From the NCBI RefSeq assembly GCF_000372725.1, contig NW_005200712.1, positions 90,236 to 154,235 of the forward strand: a DNA stretch of 64,000 nucleotides, read 5' to 3'. Under the pieces are notes generated by a model that saw nothing but the letters and a program-made list of their open reading frames with translations, made no database searches and was not told where the DNA came from. The number at the start of each line of letters is the position of its first letter. Within the stretch, counting starts at the first letter, position 1. This document shows positions 1 to 11,200 of this stretch, piece after piece. The DNA is from Emiliania huxleyi CCMP1516. Taxonomy: Eukaryota; Haptophyta; Isochrysidales; Noelaerhabdaceae. The position numbers were made by a program, and so were the translations under genes.

Positions 1-15
1 TGAGGGACTCAAGGC

Positions 16-1227
16 ATGGAACGGCAGCAGCTGGACTCGAGAGCATCATGCGACGCGCTGAGGCTCCATCTGCGCGCCAGCGCCGAAGACCCGCCCGCCG
101 CCGTCCCTCTCGACGAGCTCATCACGGCGACCGACGGCTTTGCCGAGGCGCGCAAGGTGGGCGAGGGAGGCTTCGGGCGCGTCTACCGCGCCGACGCGCT
201 GCCGTCGCTTCCGCGCGTCGCTTGCGGGTTCGCTGTCAAGACGGCGCTGGTCGGTGTCGGCGCCCAAGGCCTCGCCGAGCTGCAGAGCGAGGTGCGCACG
301 CTCAGCGCGGCGTGCCACCCGTCCCTGCTCCCTCTGCTCGGCGCCTGCTTGGCGCCGGCGAGAGCGTGCCTCGTCTACCCCCTCTGCCGCGGCGGCAGCC
401 TCGAGGATCGCCTCTACCGCACTCCAGCCGCGCTGCAGCGGCTCCGCATGCTCGGCTTCGAGACGCCGCCTCCGCCGCTCTCCTCGGCCGCACGGCTCCG
501 CGTGCTGCGCGACGCGGCGAGTGCATTGCACTATCTGCACACGCTCTCGCCGATGACTCTGCATTGCGACGTGTCGGCGGGCAACATCCTGCTCGACGAG
601 CGCGGCAACGGCTACCTCGCCGACGTGGGCCTCGCGCGCGCTGCAGAGGCGACGGCCGGCAGCAGTGGACAGGTTTCGCACCTGTCGACGCAGCGCATCT
701 TCGGAAAGCCTGGCTACATTGATCAGATCATTCTCAACGACAACCAGGCTTCGCAACTCACTGACGGCTTCGCACTCGGCATCACGCTGCTCGTAAGCCT
801 GACCGGCCGCGGCGCCGTCGGCTTGCTCAACGCGTGCGAGGATGAATTGGAGGAGCCCGACACGGCGGAGAGCATCGCGGCGGCCGACGCGGGCTGGTCG
901 GCGGCGCAGGCCGAGGAGCTGGCGCGGCTCGTGGTCGGGCTGGCATACGAGAGGAAGAAGAAGCGGATGCCGCTCGCGGAGGCATTGCCGCGGCTCGAGG
1001 CGCTTGCCGAGGCGGCGGAGGCTGAGATTCCGAGCCTTGCAGGGGCGGCGGCAGCTGAGCTGGACGGGGAGGCGCGCCAATGCGATTTTTGCTGGTCGGC
1101 GCCGCGATCGGTTCGCTTCGCGTGCGGCCTCGGTGGGCGGGGCGGGCGGGGCGGGCGCGGCGGGCGCGGCGGGCGGGGGGGGCGGGTGAGGCCGCGGGTC
1201 GAGGGGCGCGGAGCTGGCGGCTCGTAG
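16..1227 (+). CDS. Receptor-like/IRAK-type protein kinase domain protein, probably catalytically altered
   Basis: A 403-residue open frame with a protein-kinase fold. The glycine loop GEGGFGRVY is at residues 49-57, the ATP-anchoring lysine is K75 (FAVK), and the helix-C glutamate is probably E92. The catalytic loop reads HCDVSAGN (183-190): the aspartate and asparagine are kept, but the Arg of HRD is Cys and the usual catalytic Lys is Ser. The metal-binding DFG is DVG (203-205), and the APE region is replaced by GYIDQI. Overall it resembles plant-type receptor-like cytoplasmic kinases, but no signal peptide or transmembrane segment is visible. At residues 356-371 a C-x2-C...CG pattern looks like the first half of a RING finger, after which the frame runs into a (GGR)n tract. 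A GTGAG donor near 1186 suggests the true reading leaves the frame there, so the 3' end is uncertain. Kinase fold: confident. Activity and RING: inferred. Confidence 0.75.
   Translation: MERQQLDSRASCDALRLHLRASAEDPPAAVPLDELITATDGFAEARKVGEGGFGRVYRADALPSLPRVACGFAVKTALVGVGAQGLAELQSEVRTLSAACHPSLLPLLGACLAPARACLVYPLCRGGSLEDRLYRTPAALQRLRMLGFETPPPPLSSAARLRVLRDAASALHYLHTLSPMTLHCDVSAGNILLDERGNGYLADVGLARAAEATAGSSGQVSHLSTQRIFGKPGYIDQIILNDNQASQLTDGFALGITLLVSLTGRGAVGLLNACEDELEEPDTAESIAAADAGWSAAQAEELARLVVGLAYERKKKRMPLAEALPRLEALAEAAEAEIPSLAGAAAAELDGEARQCDFCWSAPRSVRFACGLGGRGGRGGRGGRGGRGGRVRPRVEGRGAGGS
1131..1190 (+). repeat. GGGCGG-rich tract (potential G-quadruplex)
   Basis: About 60 bases of repeated GGGCGG/GGCGCG units on the plus strand. 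In the kinase frame they would encode a (GGR)n tail. The run has many closely spaced G-triplets, so G-quadruplex formation is possible. The tract ends in GGGTGAGG, a plausible splice donor. Confidence 0.6.
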
Positions 1228-2259
1228 CTCATTAGACAATTCGCCGGCGTACGAGCTCGTGAATCTGGTGCATGTTTTATATTGCGTCAACGGTTCTACA
1301 AGCTGAGCGGGGAGAGTGGCCCCGTCGCCCCTTGTTCCCAGCCCCTCCGCCCCCCTCGCCCTCGCCCTTGCTGCTTGCAAGGGGCTTATGGGGACTTATC
1401 GCCTAGAGGGAGCGGACCCTGAGTTGAGGAAATCGGGGGACGCGACCCACTTCGCCACAGACGGTCCCGCGCCTCGCCGCTATGACGGCCACACGACCGC
1501 AGCTCGTGTGCGTGTGGCCGTCTTTGTCCGGAGTGAATACTCCAACGCGCTCGTCGGTGACGGCGTCCCCCGATTTCGCCGCGCTCGGCGAACCTCGACA
1601 GCGCTTTCGGTGGCATGCAGCTCTTTGCGCCTGAAGCCTGGAGAGCAGCTCCTCTGCTGCTCATACGCTCTGCACAGTTGGCACAGCCTACTGTGCGGCT
1701 GCCACAGCTGTGACAGCGATGGGCTCGCCCTCACTGGCCCTCAGTCACTCGTGCTGCGGCTTGTGTGAGCGACACTGCTCGGCGACTGCCGGCACACTGT
1801 GAGACCATGGGTGTGAGGTAAAACCACGCTACCAGCGCTTGGTCACATCAGCCCTGAGGTCATATCCTTCTCCTCTGTTGATGGTAACACTTGTCTACTC
1901 GCTGGAGCCGAGCAGGAGGGCTTGGCGCACAACCCCTGTTCAACTCAGGGTCCGCACCCCGTATCTCCTGTCCCCTCCAGTGGCAGTGCGCAGTGGCCAG
2001 TGCCACTGGAGACCGGCGCCCGGGTGCCGCTGCCGGGACTGGCTTACAACGAAGGCTCTTTGCCGACTCTGTCACCAATAAAGCCGTATATGACATGCAC
2101 ATGCACATGCTACATGAGGTGGTAACCTCACACACACCGAATCACACACACACACAACACGAGACCTCCTTATATGTAGTCAACGACCCTCTGCGAACGC
2201 AAAAAAGGAGAGGCGTGCTGCAAACGGTGGCGCCGACCCCCGGGCCGACTCATCGTGCC
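1228..2259. other. Intergenic spacer between kinase and coiled-coil gene
   Basis: No convincing coding sequence. It holds the 3' flank of the kinase gene and the 3' flank of the minus-strand coiled-coil gene. Visible structure: an ATGCACATGCAC tract near 2095-2112, a small hairpin (TGAGGT/ACCTCA) near 2114-2129 and a short CA microsatellite near 2140-2156. Open frames across 1316-1768 and 1891-2260 have no recognisable composition and are treated as chance. Confidence 0.5.
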
Positions 2260-5200
2260 TCATTCTGCCTCGCTGCGAGGCGAGCCGTCCGCGTGTACAC
2301 CAAACGGCGCCGCGCCAAAGACCGGCGCCCCCGACCCGTCCGCATGCCCCGCGCCGTCCCGGGGCCCCGCGACCGAGTCAAAGGTCCCCGCGATGGAGCG
2401 GCGCTTGACCAGCGCGTCGCCGGCGGCGTTGTGGGACCGCGGCGACAGCGCCGGCCGTGGGGACGCGGCGTCGGGATGGCTCCGCCACGGAGCCTCCTCG
2501 CGCGCGGGCAGCGCGTCCAGCGGCTCCTCCGTGCAGACGGCCGGCGGCGGCGCAACCGCGGGCAAGCCCCCGCCGGGCTCGCCAGCCGCCACCCGCACTG
2601 CCCCGGCCGCGGCTTCCAGCGCCGGCCCCGCCCCCGCCCCCGCCGGCGGCTCCCCGCTCGAGGACGCGCCGCCAGCCGACGAGCCCGCCGCCCCGGCGGG
2701 GAGCGCGGCCGCGCCATGCGCCGCCTCCGCCTGCTCGCGGGCCGCCGCCAGCTCCGCCTCCGCCGCGTCGGCGCGGTCGCGCGCCTGCTCGAGCGCGGCG
2801 GCGAGCGCGGCCGCACGGGCGCGCGACGCGGCCGCCTGCTCCTCGGCGCTCGCCTCTCGCTCGCGGCACTCTGCCAGCTCGGCGACGCGATCCGTTGTCG
2901 CGGCGGCGAAGCGCTCCTCGAGGCGTGCGAGCTCAGCGACGCGCCTCAGCCGACCGCTCGACTGTGCGCGTGCATCGTCGAGGGCGAGCTCGAGCTCGGG
3001 GAGGAGCGACCACGCCTCGGCGCCCTGCAGCGACGCGACCAGCTGCTCGGACAGCTGCGCCGCGGCGCGCAGGCTCGGCGACGGGCACGGAAGCTTCCCA
3101 GACATGTCCATGTCCGCCGGCGGTCCGAGCGACCCCTCGAGCGTGCGGCTGAGCGGCTCGGCCAACGGGGGCGTGATGCCCGACGCGGCGGGCGTGAGCG
3201 AGGCGGCCGGTGCGGTGGACACCCGCTCCACGCGCACGCCGAGGCCCGACCACACGCAAGGTGAGCACGCCACCGGCTCGCACCTCGCCGGCCGGTCGGC
3301 GGCGGCCCCGACGGCAGCGCCGGCGCCGCGGCCAACCCTCGCGCTCGACACAGAGGGCGCGCGGCCGTCGTCGCTCGGAGAGGCGATGTAGGAGGAGAGC
3401 TGCGCACTCGCCGCCGCGCCGCCCGCCGCCGCCTGCTGTTGGGCCACGAACAGGTCCGCCCGCGTGGAGGCTGCCTCCGCGATGGCGCCCTCCAGCTGCG
3501 ACTCCATCTCAGCCAGCCTAGTGGCCGCCGCGGCGGCCGTGGAGGCCGCCGCGGCGGCCGCCCGCTCCTCCGCCGCGGCGGCGCGAGCGCGCTCCTCCGC
3601 TAGCTCCTGCGACAGCGCCGCCTCCGCCTCCGCCGCCACCCTGACCGCCTCCGCCGCCTCCGCCGCCTCGGCCCGCGCTGCCGCCGCCGCCGCCTCCGCC
3701 ACACAGCGCGCGGCAGTCTCGGACTCGAGTTCGGACCACAGCGCCTCCGTGGCCGCCTCGGGCGCGGCATCGTCGACCGCCTTGGCCTCGAAGCTATCGA
3801 CGGCGGCGTCGGTCGCCGCCGCCGCCTCGGCCGCCTCGAGCGCAGCAGCCTCCAGCCGACCGTGCAGCGCCTCTGCCTCGCGCAACGCTGCCTGGCCGGC
3901 GGCCTCTGCGCTGGCGCGAGCCTCGCACTCGGAGCTGAGCTCGCTCCGCAGCACCTCGACCGCAAACGCCAGCTGCTCCTCGCCCTGCCTGCGCGCTTGC
4001 GCCTCGGCCGCGACGGCGACCAGCTCCGCCTCGAGCCTGGCCAAATCGAGAGCAAACTCGTGCCGCTGCGCCGCGAGGGCGACTGCCTGCGCCTCCGCCT
4101 GCGCCTGCGCCTCCGCCTGCGCCTCGGCTCGATGCACCCGCAGCTCAAACCCGGCCTCAGCGGCCGCGTGGGCACGCTGCGCCTCCGCCTCCTTCGCCGC
4201 CTTGGCCGCCAGGTCACTCGCGGCCGCCGCGTCGCGCGCCTCCGCCGCGGCCGCGTCCCGCGACACGGCCGCCGCCTCGACACGAATTTTGGCCGACTCG
4301 GCCTCCGCCCACGCAGCGGCCACCGCCAGCTCGCTCATGGCGCGGGCGGCCTCCGCCTCGGTGCGCACGCCCTCGGCCACAGCCGCCGCCTCGGCAGCCG
4401 CCGCCTCGGCCGCACCCGCCGCCTGCGCAGCCTCCGCAGCCTGATCCCGCGCAGCTTGCAGCTCACTCAGCGCCGCGGCCTCCGCCTCCCGCGCCTCTGC
4501 CTCCTGCGCGAGGAGCTGCCACGAGCCGAGCGCGGCGGCGGCTCGCATGTCCGCGCTAAGGCTCGTCCGCAGAGTGTCGACCTGAGCGCGCGACTGCTCG
4601 AGCGCCGCTGCTGCGGCCAACGCCGCCCGCTCCGCCCCCCGCCGAGCCTCTCGCTCAGACTCAGCCTCGGCCATTGAGGAGGCTGCAGCCGCCTCGGCCG
4701 CCTCGACCGCTGCCTGTGCGTCGGCTGCGGCCACCTCGGCCGCCTCGGCCGCTACTACCCTGCCCTCTGCGGTGCAGAGAGCCTCCTCAAGATCGACAAG
4801 GCGCTGCCCTTGAGCGGCAACCGCCTCGATCTGCCGGCGCGCCTCGCGACTCGTAGCAGCCATTTCGGCCTCGGTTTCCTTGGCGGCCGCCTCGAGCTCC
4901 GTCGCCCGGGCCCGCACCGCCGTCAGCTCCTCGCGCAGCGGCGTCGGCGGGTGCGCCCTCGCCGCATCCACCTCGGCCCGCAGCTGCAGAGCCTCGGCGG
5001 CCGCCGCCTCGCGAAACGAGAGGGCCTCCGCACGCGCGGCGCGCTCCGCCTCCTCCGCCGCCGCCAGCCGGCCCTCCGCCGCCGCAAGCGACTCGCGCAG
5101 CTCCGCCGCAGCAGCCTCCGCCGCCGCCAGACGCGACCCCGCCTCCCGCGCCGAAGCCTCCGCCTCCGACGCGGCCCGCGCAGCCTCCGCCTCGAGCGCG

Positions 5201-8200
5201 CTCTGCAGCCAGCCCGACTGCGCCTCCGCCTCCGCACGCGCAGACTCGGCACCCGCCTCCGCCGCCTCCACCTGCGCCGCCGCTGCCGCAAGCGCCTCGC
5301 GCAGCCGCGCCGACTCCGACTCCGCCGCCGCACGCGACGCCTCCGCCGCCGCCGCGCTCGCCTGAAGCGACTCCTGCTCGCGCAACACACGCATCGCACG
5401 CTCCTCCACTTCCGCCGCCTGCGCCACCGCTGCCTGCAGCGACACCTCCCGCGCCTCGCCGGCGGACTCGGCAAGGCGAACCAAATGCGCGCTCATCGCC
5501 TCCGCGGCGGAAAGGGCCGACGCAGCCGCCGCCGCCTCCGCCCGCACCGCCGTCAGCTCCTCGCGCAGCGGCGTCGGCGGGTGCGCCCTCGCCGCATCCA
5601 CCTCGGCCCGCAGCTGCAGAGCCTCGGCGGCCGCCGCCTCGCGAAGCGAGAGGGCCTCCGCACGCGCGGCGCGCTCCGCCTCCTCCGCCGCCGCCAGCCG
5701 CGTGCGGAGGCTGCCAGCCTCCTCCAGAGCCGCGGCCCGGCCGCAAGACGCATCCACCTCCGCTGCCCGCGCCGATGCCTCCGCTGCACACGCCTCCGCC
5801 GCCGCCGCCTCTGCCGAAGCGAGCGCCGTCTCTGTGGCGGCCACGACAGCCTCGGCCGCCGACGCTCGTGCCTCGGCGGCACCTGCAACCGCGTCCGCCT
5901 CCGCCGCCCTGCACATGGCGCTGTCGGCACGCTCGCGCTCGCGCGCCAGCCCGACCTCCGCCTCTTCGCGCGCGACAGCCAGCTCGCTCGCCTCCGCCCG
6001 CAGCGCCACTAGCAAGCTCTCCGCCTCCGCCTCCGCCACGATCGACTCGGCCTCGACCATCGCCGTCGCCGCCGCCGCCGCACCCTCCTCCGCTGCGAGC
6101 TGTCTCGTGGCGTCCTCGAGCGCACCGCGAAGACGATGGGCCTCCTCCTCCGCCGCCGCCAGCCGGCCCTCCGCCGCCGCAAGCGACTCGCGCAGCTCCG
6201 CCGCAGCAGCCTCCGCCGCCGCCAGACGCGACCCCGCCTCCCGCGCCGACAGCGAAGCCTCCGCCTCCGACGCGGCCCGCGCAGCCTCCGCCTCGAGCGC
6301 GCTCTGCAGCCAGCCCGACTGCGCCTCCGCCTCCGCACGCGCAGACTCGGCACCCGCCTCCGCCGCCTCCACCTGCGCCGACGCCGCCGCAAGCGCCTCG
6401 CGCAGCCGCGCCGACTCCGACTCCGCCGCCGCACGCGACGCCTCCGCCGCCGCCACCCGCTCCTCCGCCGCGGCCTCGGCGCCCGTGGCGGCCGCCTCGA
6501 GCTCCGTCGCCCGGGCCCGCACCGCCGTCAGCTCCTCGCGCAGCGGCGTCGGCGGGTGCGCCCTCGCCGCATCCACCTCGGCCCGCAGCTGCAGAGCCTC
6601 GGCGGCCGCCGCCTCGCGAAGCGAGAGGGCCTCCGCACGCGCGGCGCGCTCCGCCTCCTCCGCCGCCGCCAGCTGGCCCTCCGCCGCCGCAAGCGACTCG
6701 CGCAGCTCCGCCGCAGCAGCCTCCGCCGCCGCCAGACGCGACCTCGCCTCCCGCGCCGACAGCGAAGCCTCCGCCTCCGACGCGGCCCGCGCAGCCTCCG
6801 CCTCGAGCGCGCTCTGCAGCCAGCCCGACTGCGCCTCCGCCTCCGCACGCGCAGACTCGGCACCCGCCTCCGCCGCCTCCACCTGCGCCGACGCCGCCGC
6901 AAGCGCCTCGCGCAGCCGCGCCGACTCCGACTCCGCCGCCGCACGCGACGCCTCCGCCGCCGCCACCCGCTCCTCCGCCGCGGCCTCGGCGCCCGTGGCG
7001 GCCGCCTCGAGCTCCGTCGCCCGGGCCCGCACCGCCGTCAGCTCCTCGCGCAGCGGCGTCGGCGGGTGCGCCCTCGCCGCATCCACCTCGGCCCGCAGCT
7101 GCAGAGCCTCGGCGGCCGCCGCCTCGCGAAGCGAGAGGGCCTCCGCACGCGCGGCGCGCTCCGCCTCCTCCGCCGCCGCCAGCCGGCCCTCCGCCGCCGC
7201 AAGCGACTCGCGCAGCTCCGCCGCAGCAGCCTCCGCCGCCGCCAGACGCGACCCCGCCTCCCGCGCCGACAGCGAAGCCTCCGCCTCCGACGCGGCCCGC
7301 GCAGCCTCCGCCTCGAGCGCGCTCTGCAGCCAGCCCGACTGCGCCTCCGCCTCCGCACGCGCAGACTCGGCACCCGCCTCCGCCGCCTCCACCTGCGCCG
7401 ACGCCGCCGCAAGCGCCTCGCGCAGCCGCGCCGACTCCGACTCCGCCGCCGCACGCGACGCCTCCGACGCCGCCACCCGCTCCTCCGCCGCGGCCTCGGC
7501 GCCCGTGGCGGCCGCCTCGAGCTCCGTCGCCCGGGCCCGCACCGCCGTCAGCTCCTCGCGCAGCGGCGTCGGCGGGTGCGCCCTCGCCGCATCCACCTCG
7601 GCCCGCAGCTGCAGAGCCTCGGCGGCCGCCGCCTCGCGAAGCGAGAGGGCCTCCGCACGCGCGGCGCGCTCCGCCTCCTCCGCCGCCGACAGCCGGCCCT
7701 CCGCCGCCGCAAGCGACTCGCGCAGCTCCGCCGCAGCAGCCTCCGCCGCCGCCAGACGCGACCTCGCCTCCCGCGCCGACAGCGAAGCCTCCGCCTCCGA
7801 CGCGGCCCGCGCAGCCTCCGCCTCGAGCGCGCTCTGCAGCCAGCCCGACTGCGCCTCCGCCTCCGCACGCGCAGACTCGGCACCCGCCTCCGCCGCCTCC
7901 ACCTGCGCCGACGCCGCCGCAAGCGCCTCGCGCAGCCGCGCCGACTCCGACTCCACCGCCGCACGCGACGCCTCCGCCGCCGCCGCGCTCGCCTGAAGCG
8001 ACTCCTGCTCGCGCAACACACGCATCGCACGCTCCTCCACTGCCGCCGCCTGCGCCACCGCTGCCTGCAGCGACACCTCCCGCGCCTCGCCGGCGGACTC
8101 GGCAAGGCGAACCAAGTGCGCGCTCATCGCCTCCGCGGCGGAAAGGGCCGACGCAGCCGCCGCCGCCTCCGCCCGCACCGCCGTCAGCTCCTCGCGCAGC

Positions 8201-11200
8201 GGCGTCGGCGGGTGCGCCCTCGCCGCATCCACCTCGGCCCGCAGCTGCAGAGCCTCGGCGGCCGCCGCCTCACGAAGCGAGAGGGCCTCCGCACGCGCGG
8301 CGCGCTCCGCCTCCTCCGCCGCAGCCAGCCGCGTGCGGAGGCTGCCAGCCTCCTCCAGAGCCGCTCCTAGCCGACCTTCGGTTTGACCGACTGCCTCCAG
8401 CACTGCCCGACGCCGATCATCCGCAAAGGCTCCCGCCGCCTCGAGCCTGACCAGATGCGCCATCGCCCGCTCCTCCTCGAGGGCCTGCGCTGTCGATGCG
8501 GCTGCCTCCTCCTTGCCGGCAGATCGACCCTCTTCCCACGCAGAAGCGACCGCCGCCGCCGCCATGGCCGCCGCCGCCTCTTCCCGCTCTTCGGCAAGAG
8601 ACAGCTCGCTGAGCAGAGCGCGCTGCTGCACAACGGCGGCCATATCCGTCGGCCCGGCGTCCGACTCGACTCGCGCTCCCTCCGTCGCAGCTAAGAGCGC
8701 ATCGGTCGCCTCCTTGGCGACTGCAACAGCGTCGTCCCTTTCTGAACGCGTGGCCTCGAGCTCTGCTGCGACCAGCGACGCCGCATCAGCGCGCTCTGCC
8801 GTCGCAGCCAAGGCTGCGTCCCTCTCCGCAATCGCTGCGGCAACTGCCACCCGGCTCCCCTCCGCTGCGTGTGCGAGCGCCTCCGTCAGCGCTGTCTCCT
8901 TGGCTGCAAGGGCCGCCGCCGCCTGGGACTCCAAAGCCGCTTGGTGCCGTTCGCGCTCGAGCGCAAACTGCTCGCTCGCCGCAACCGCCGCCGCCGCGGA
9001 GCGCTCCCGCTCCACACGCGCAAGGGCGTCCCCGTGCGCCACTTCCGCCTCGGCGAGAGCTGCCCGCCGCTCCTCCACGGCCGTGTTCCTCTCCTCAGCG
9101 CGCACCGCAGCAACCTCCGTGGCGTGCCTCGCGTCGGCTGCGTCGGACGCGCGCTGCGCCTCCTGGATGGTCGAAGAGAGCGTCCCGCGCAGCTTGTCCA
9201 CCTCTGCCCGCATCTGCGAAACCGCAGTCTCCTTCTCCTTTAGCGCTGCCGCCGCCGCTTCCGTCATCGCCGCCGCCCGCTCAGCCTGGACTGCCGCCGC
9301 CGCCGCTGCCTCCTGCCGCTCCCGATCATGAGCCAAAATCGCCTCGGCCACCGCTGCGGCGCGCTCGGAGACATGGGCGGCAGACGTCGCCTCGAGCGAC
9401 TGCTTGTGGGCCGCTTGAAGCGCCGCCACAATCTCGCTGCTGCCTCCAGCCGCCGCGGCAGCGGCGGCGGCCGCCGCATCCGCACGGCCCTCCGCCGCCA
9501 CGGCCCTCGCCTCGACCAATGCATGGCGCTCGCGTGCCGCGGCCGCGGCGAGGGCCGCCTCCATCTCGCGAGCATGCTGCTCGGTGGCAGAAGTCAGCGC
9601 CTGCTGCGCTTGAGCCACTTCGCCCATCAGAGAGACGCGAGCGGCCTCCAACTCGGCGGCGCGCGCGGCCTCCTGCCGTAGGGACGCGCCCAGCGACTCC
9701 ACCTCAGCTGCTGCTGCTGACCACGAAGCCTCCGCTGCCGCGAGGGACGAGCGGAGGCCGGCTTCCGACATTGCCAGAAGTTGTGCCGAAACGACCGACC
9801 GCGTGCGCTCCTCCGTGGCGCCTTCCAAGGCAGAGCGGCATTCCGCGGCGTCGGCCTCTGCCGCGATACGCCTCCTCTCAGCGGCTTCCAGCAAGCCGGT
9901 CAGGTGTGCCTCACGGCTGGCAAACACGCTAGCCTGGCTGTCCCAATCCGCCGCGGCCGCCTCAGCCGCAGCAGCACGAGCCTCAGCAGCGGCCAGCTGC
10001 CCCTCAGTCTCGGACACCGCCCGCTTCAGCGCCTGCTGCTCGGCGGCCGCCCAATCCGCCTCAAGCCGCAACGCCCGGGCTTCCTCGTCGGCCCGTTCCA
10101 TCGCCACAGAATGACCCCGCGCCAGCCGCTGTCTGGCCGCCTCGGCTGCCTCGGCTCGCAACGCCTCCGCAGCCGTTGCCGTCCTGGGATGCAGAAACGG
10201 AAGGTGAGAGGGGCAACCGTTGTCGAATAGAGAGCGATAGGAACGGCCGAGAGTGGCACGCTAGATTGGGCGGAACTCACAACGCACGGTCGAGGCTCGT
10301 GTCGAAGGCCAGCGCGCTGGCAGCCGCATCCTCGGCCCGCAGCTGCAGAGCCTCGGCGGCAGCCGCCTCACGAAGCGAGAGGGCCTCCGCACGCGCGGCG
10401 CGCTCCGCCTCCTCCGCCGCCGCCAGCCGGCCCTCCGCCGCCGCAAGCGACTCGCGCAGCTCCGCCGCAGCAGCCTCCGCCGCCGCCAGACGCGACCCCG
10501 CCTCCCGCGCCGACAGCGAAGCCTCCGCCTCCGACGCGGCCCGCGCAGCCTCCGCCTCGAGCGCGCTCTGCAGCCAGCCCGACTGCGCCTCCGCCTCCGC
10601 ACGCGCAGACTCGGCACCCGCCTCCGCCGCCTCCACCTGCGCCGACGCCGCCGCAAGCGCCTCGCGCAGCCGCGCCGACTCCGACTCCGCCGCCACACGC
10701 GACGCCTCCGCCGCCGCCGCGCTCGCCTGAAGCGACTCCTGCTCGCGCAACACACGCATCGCACGCTCCTCCACTTCCGCCGCCTGCGCCACCGCTGCCT
10801 GCAGCGACACCTCCCGCGCCTCGCCGGCTGACTCGGCAAGGCGAACCAAGTGCGCGCTCATCGCCTCCGCGGCGGAAAGGGCCGACGCAGCCGCCGCCGC
10901 CTCCGCCCGCACCGCCGTCAGCTCCTCGCGCAGCGGCGTCGGCGGGTGCGCCCTCGCCGCATCCACCTCGGCCCGCAGCTGCAGAGCCTCGGCGGCCGCC
11001 GCCTCGCGAAACGAGAGGGCCTCCGCACGCGCGGCGCGCTCCGCCTCCTCCGCCGCCGACAGCCGGCCCTCCACCGCCGCAAGCGACTCGCGCAGCTCCG
11101 CCGCAGCAGCCTCCGCCGCCGCCAGACGCGACCCCGCCTCCCGCGCCGACAGCGAAGCCTCCGCCTCCGACGCGGCCCGCGCAGCCTCCGCCTCGAGCGC

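Noticed and set aside
5702-8450. Very long plus-strand open frames (764, 891 and 744 codons) across the 510-bp repeats
   Set aside because: They are antisense shadows of the coiled-coil gene. A 510-bp period keeps every frame open and the GC-rich codons contain almost no stop triplets. Their translations are low-complexity Ala/Ser, Pro/Ala or Arg/Leu.
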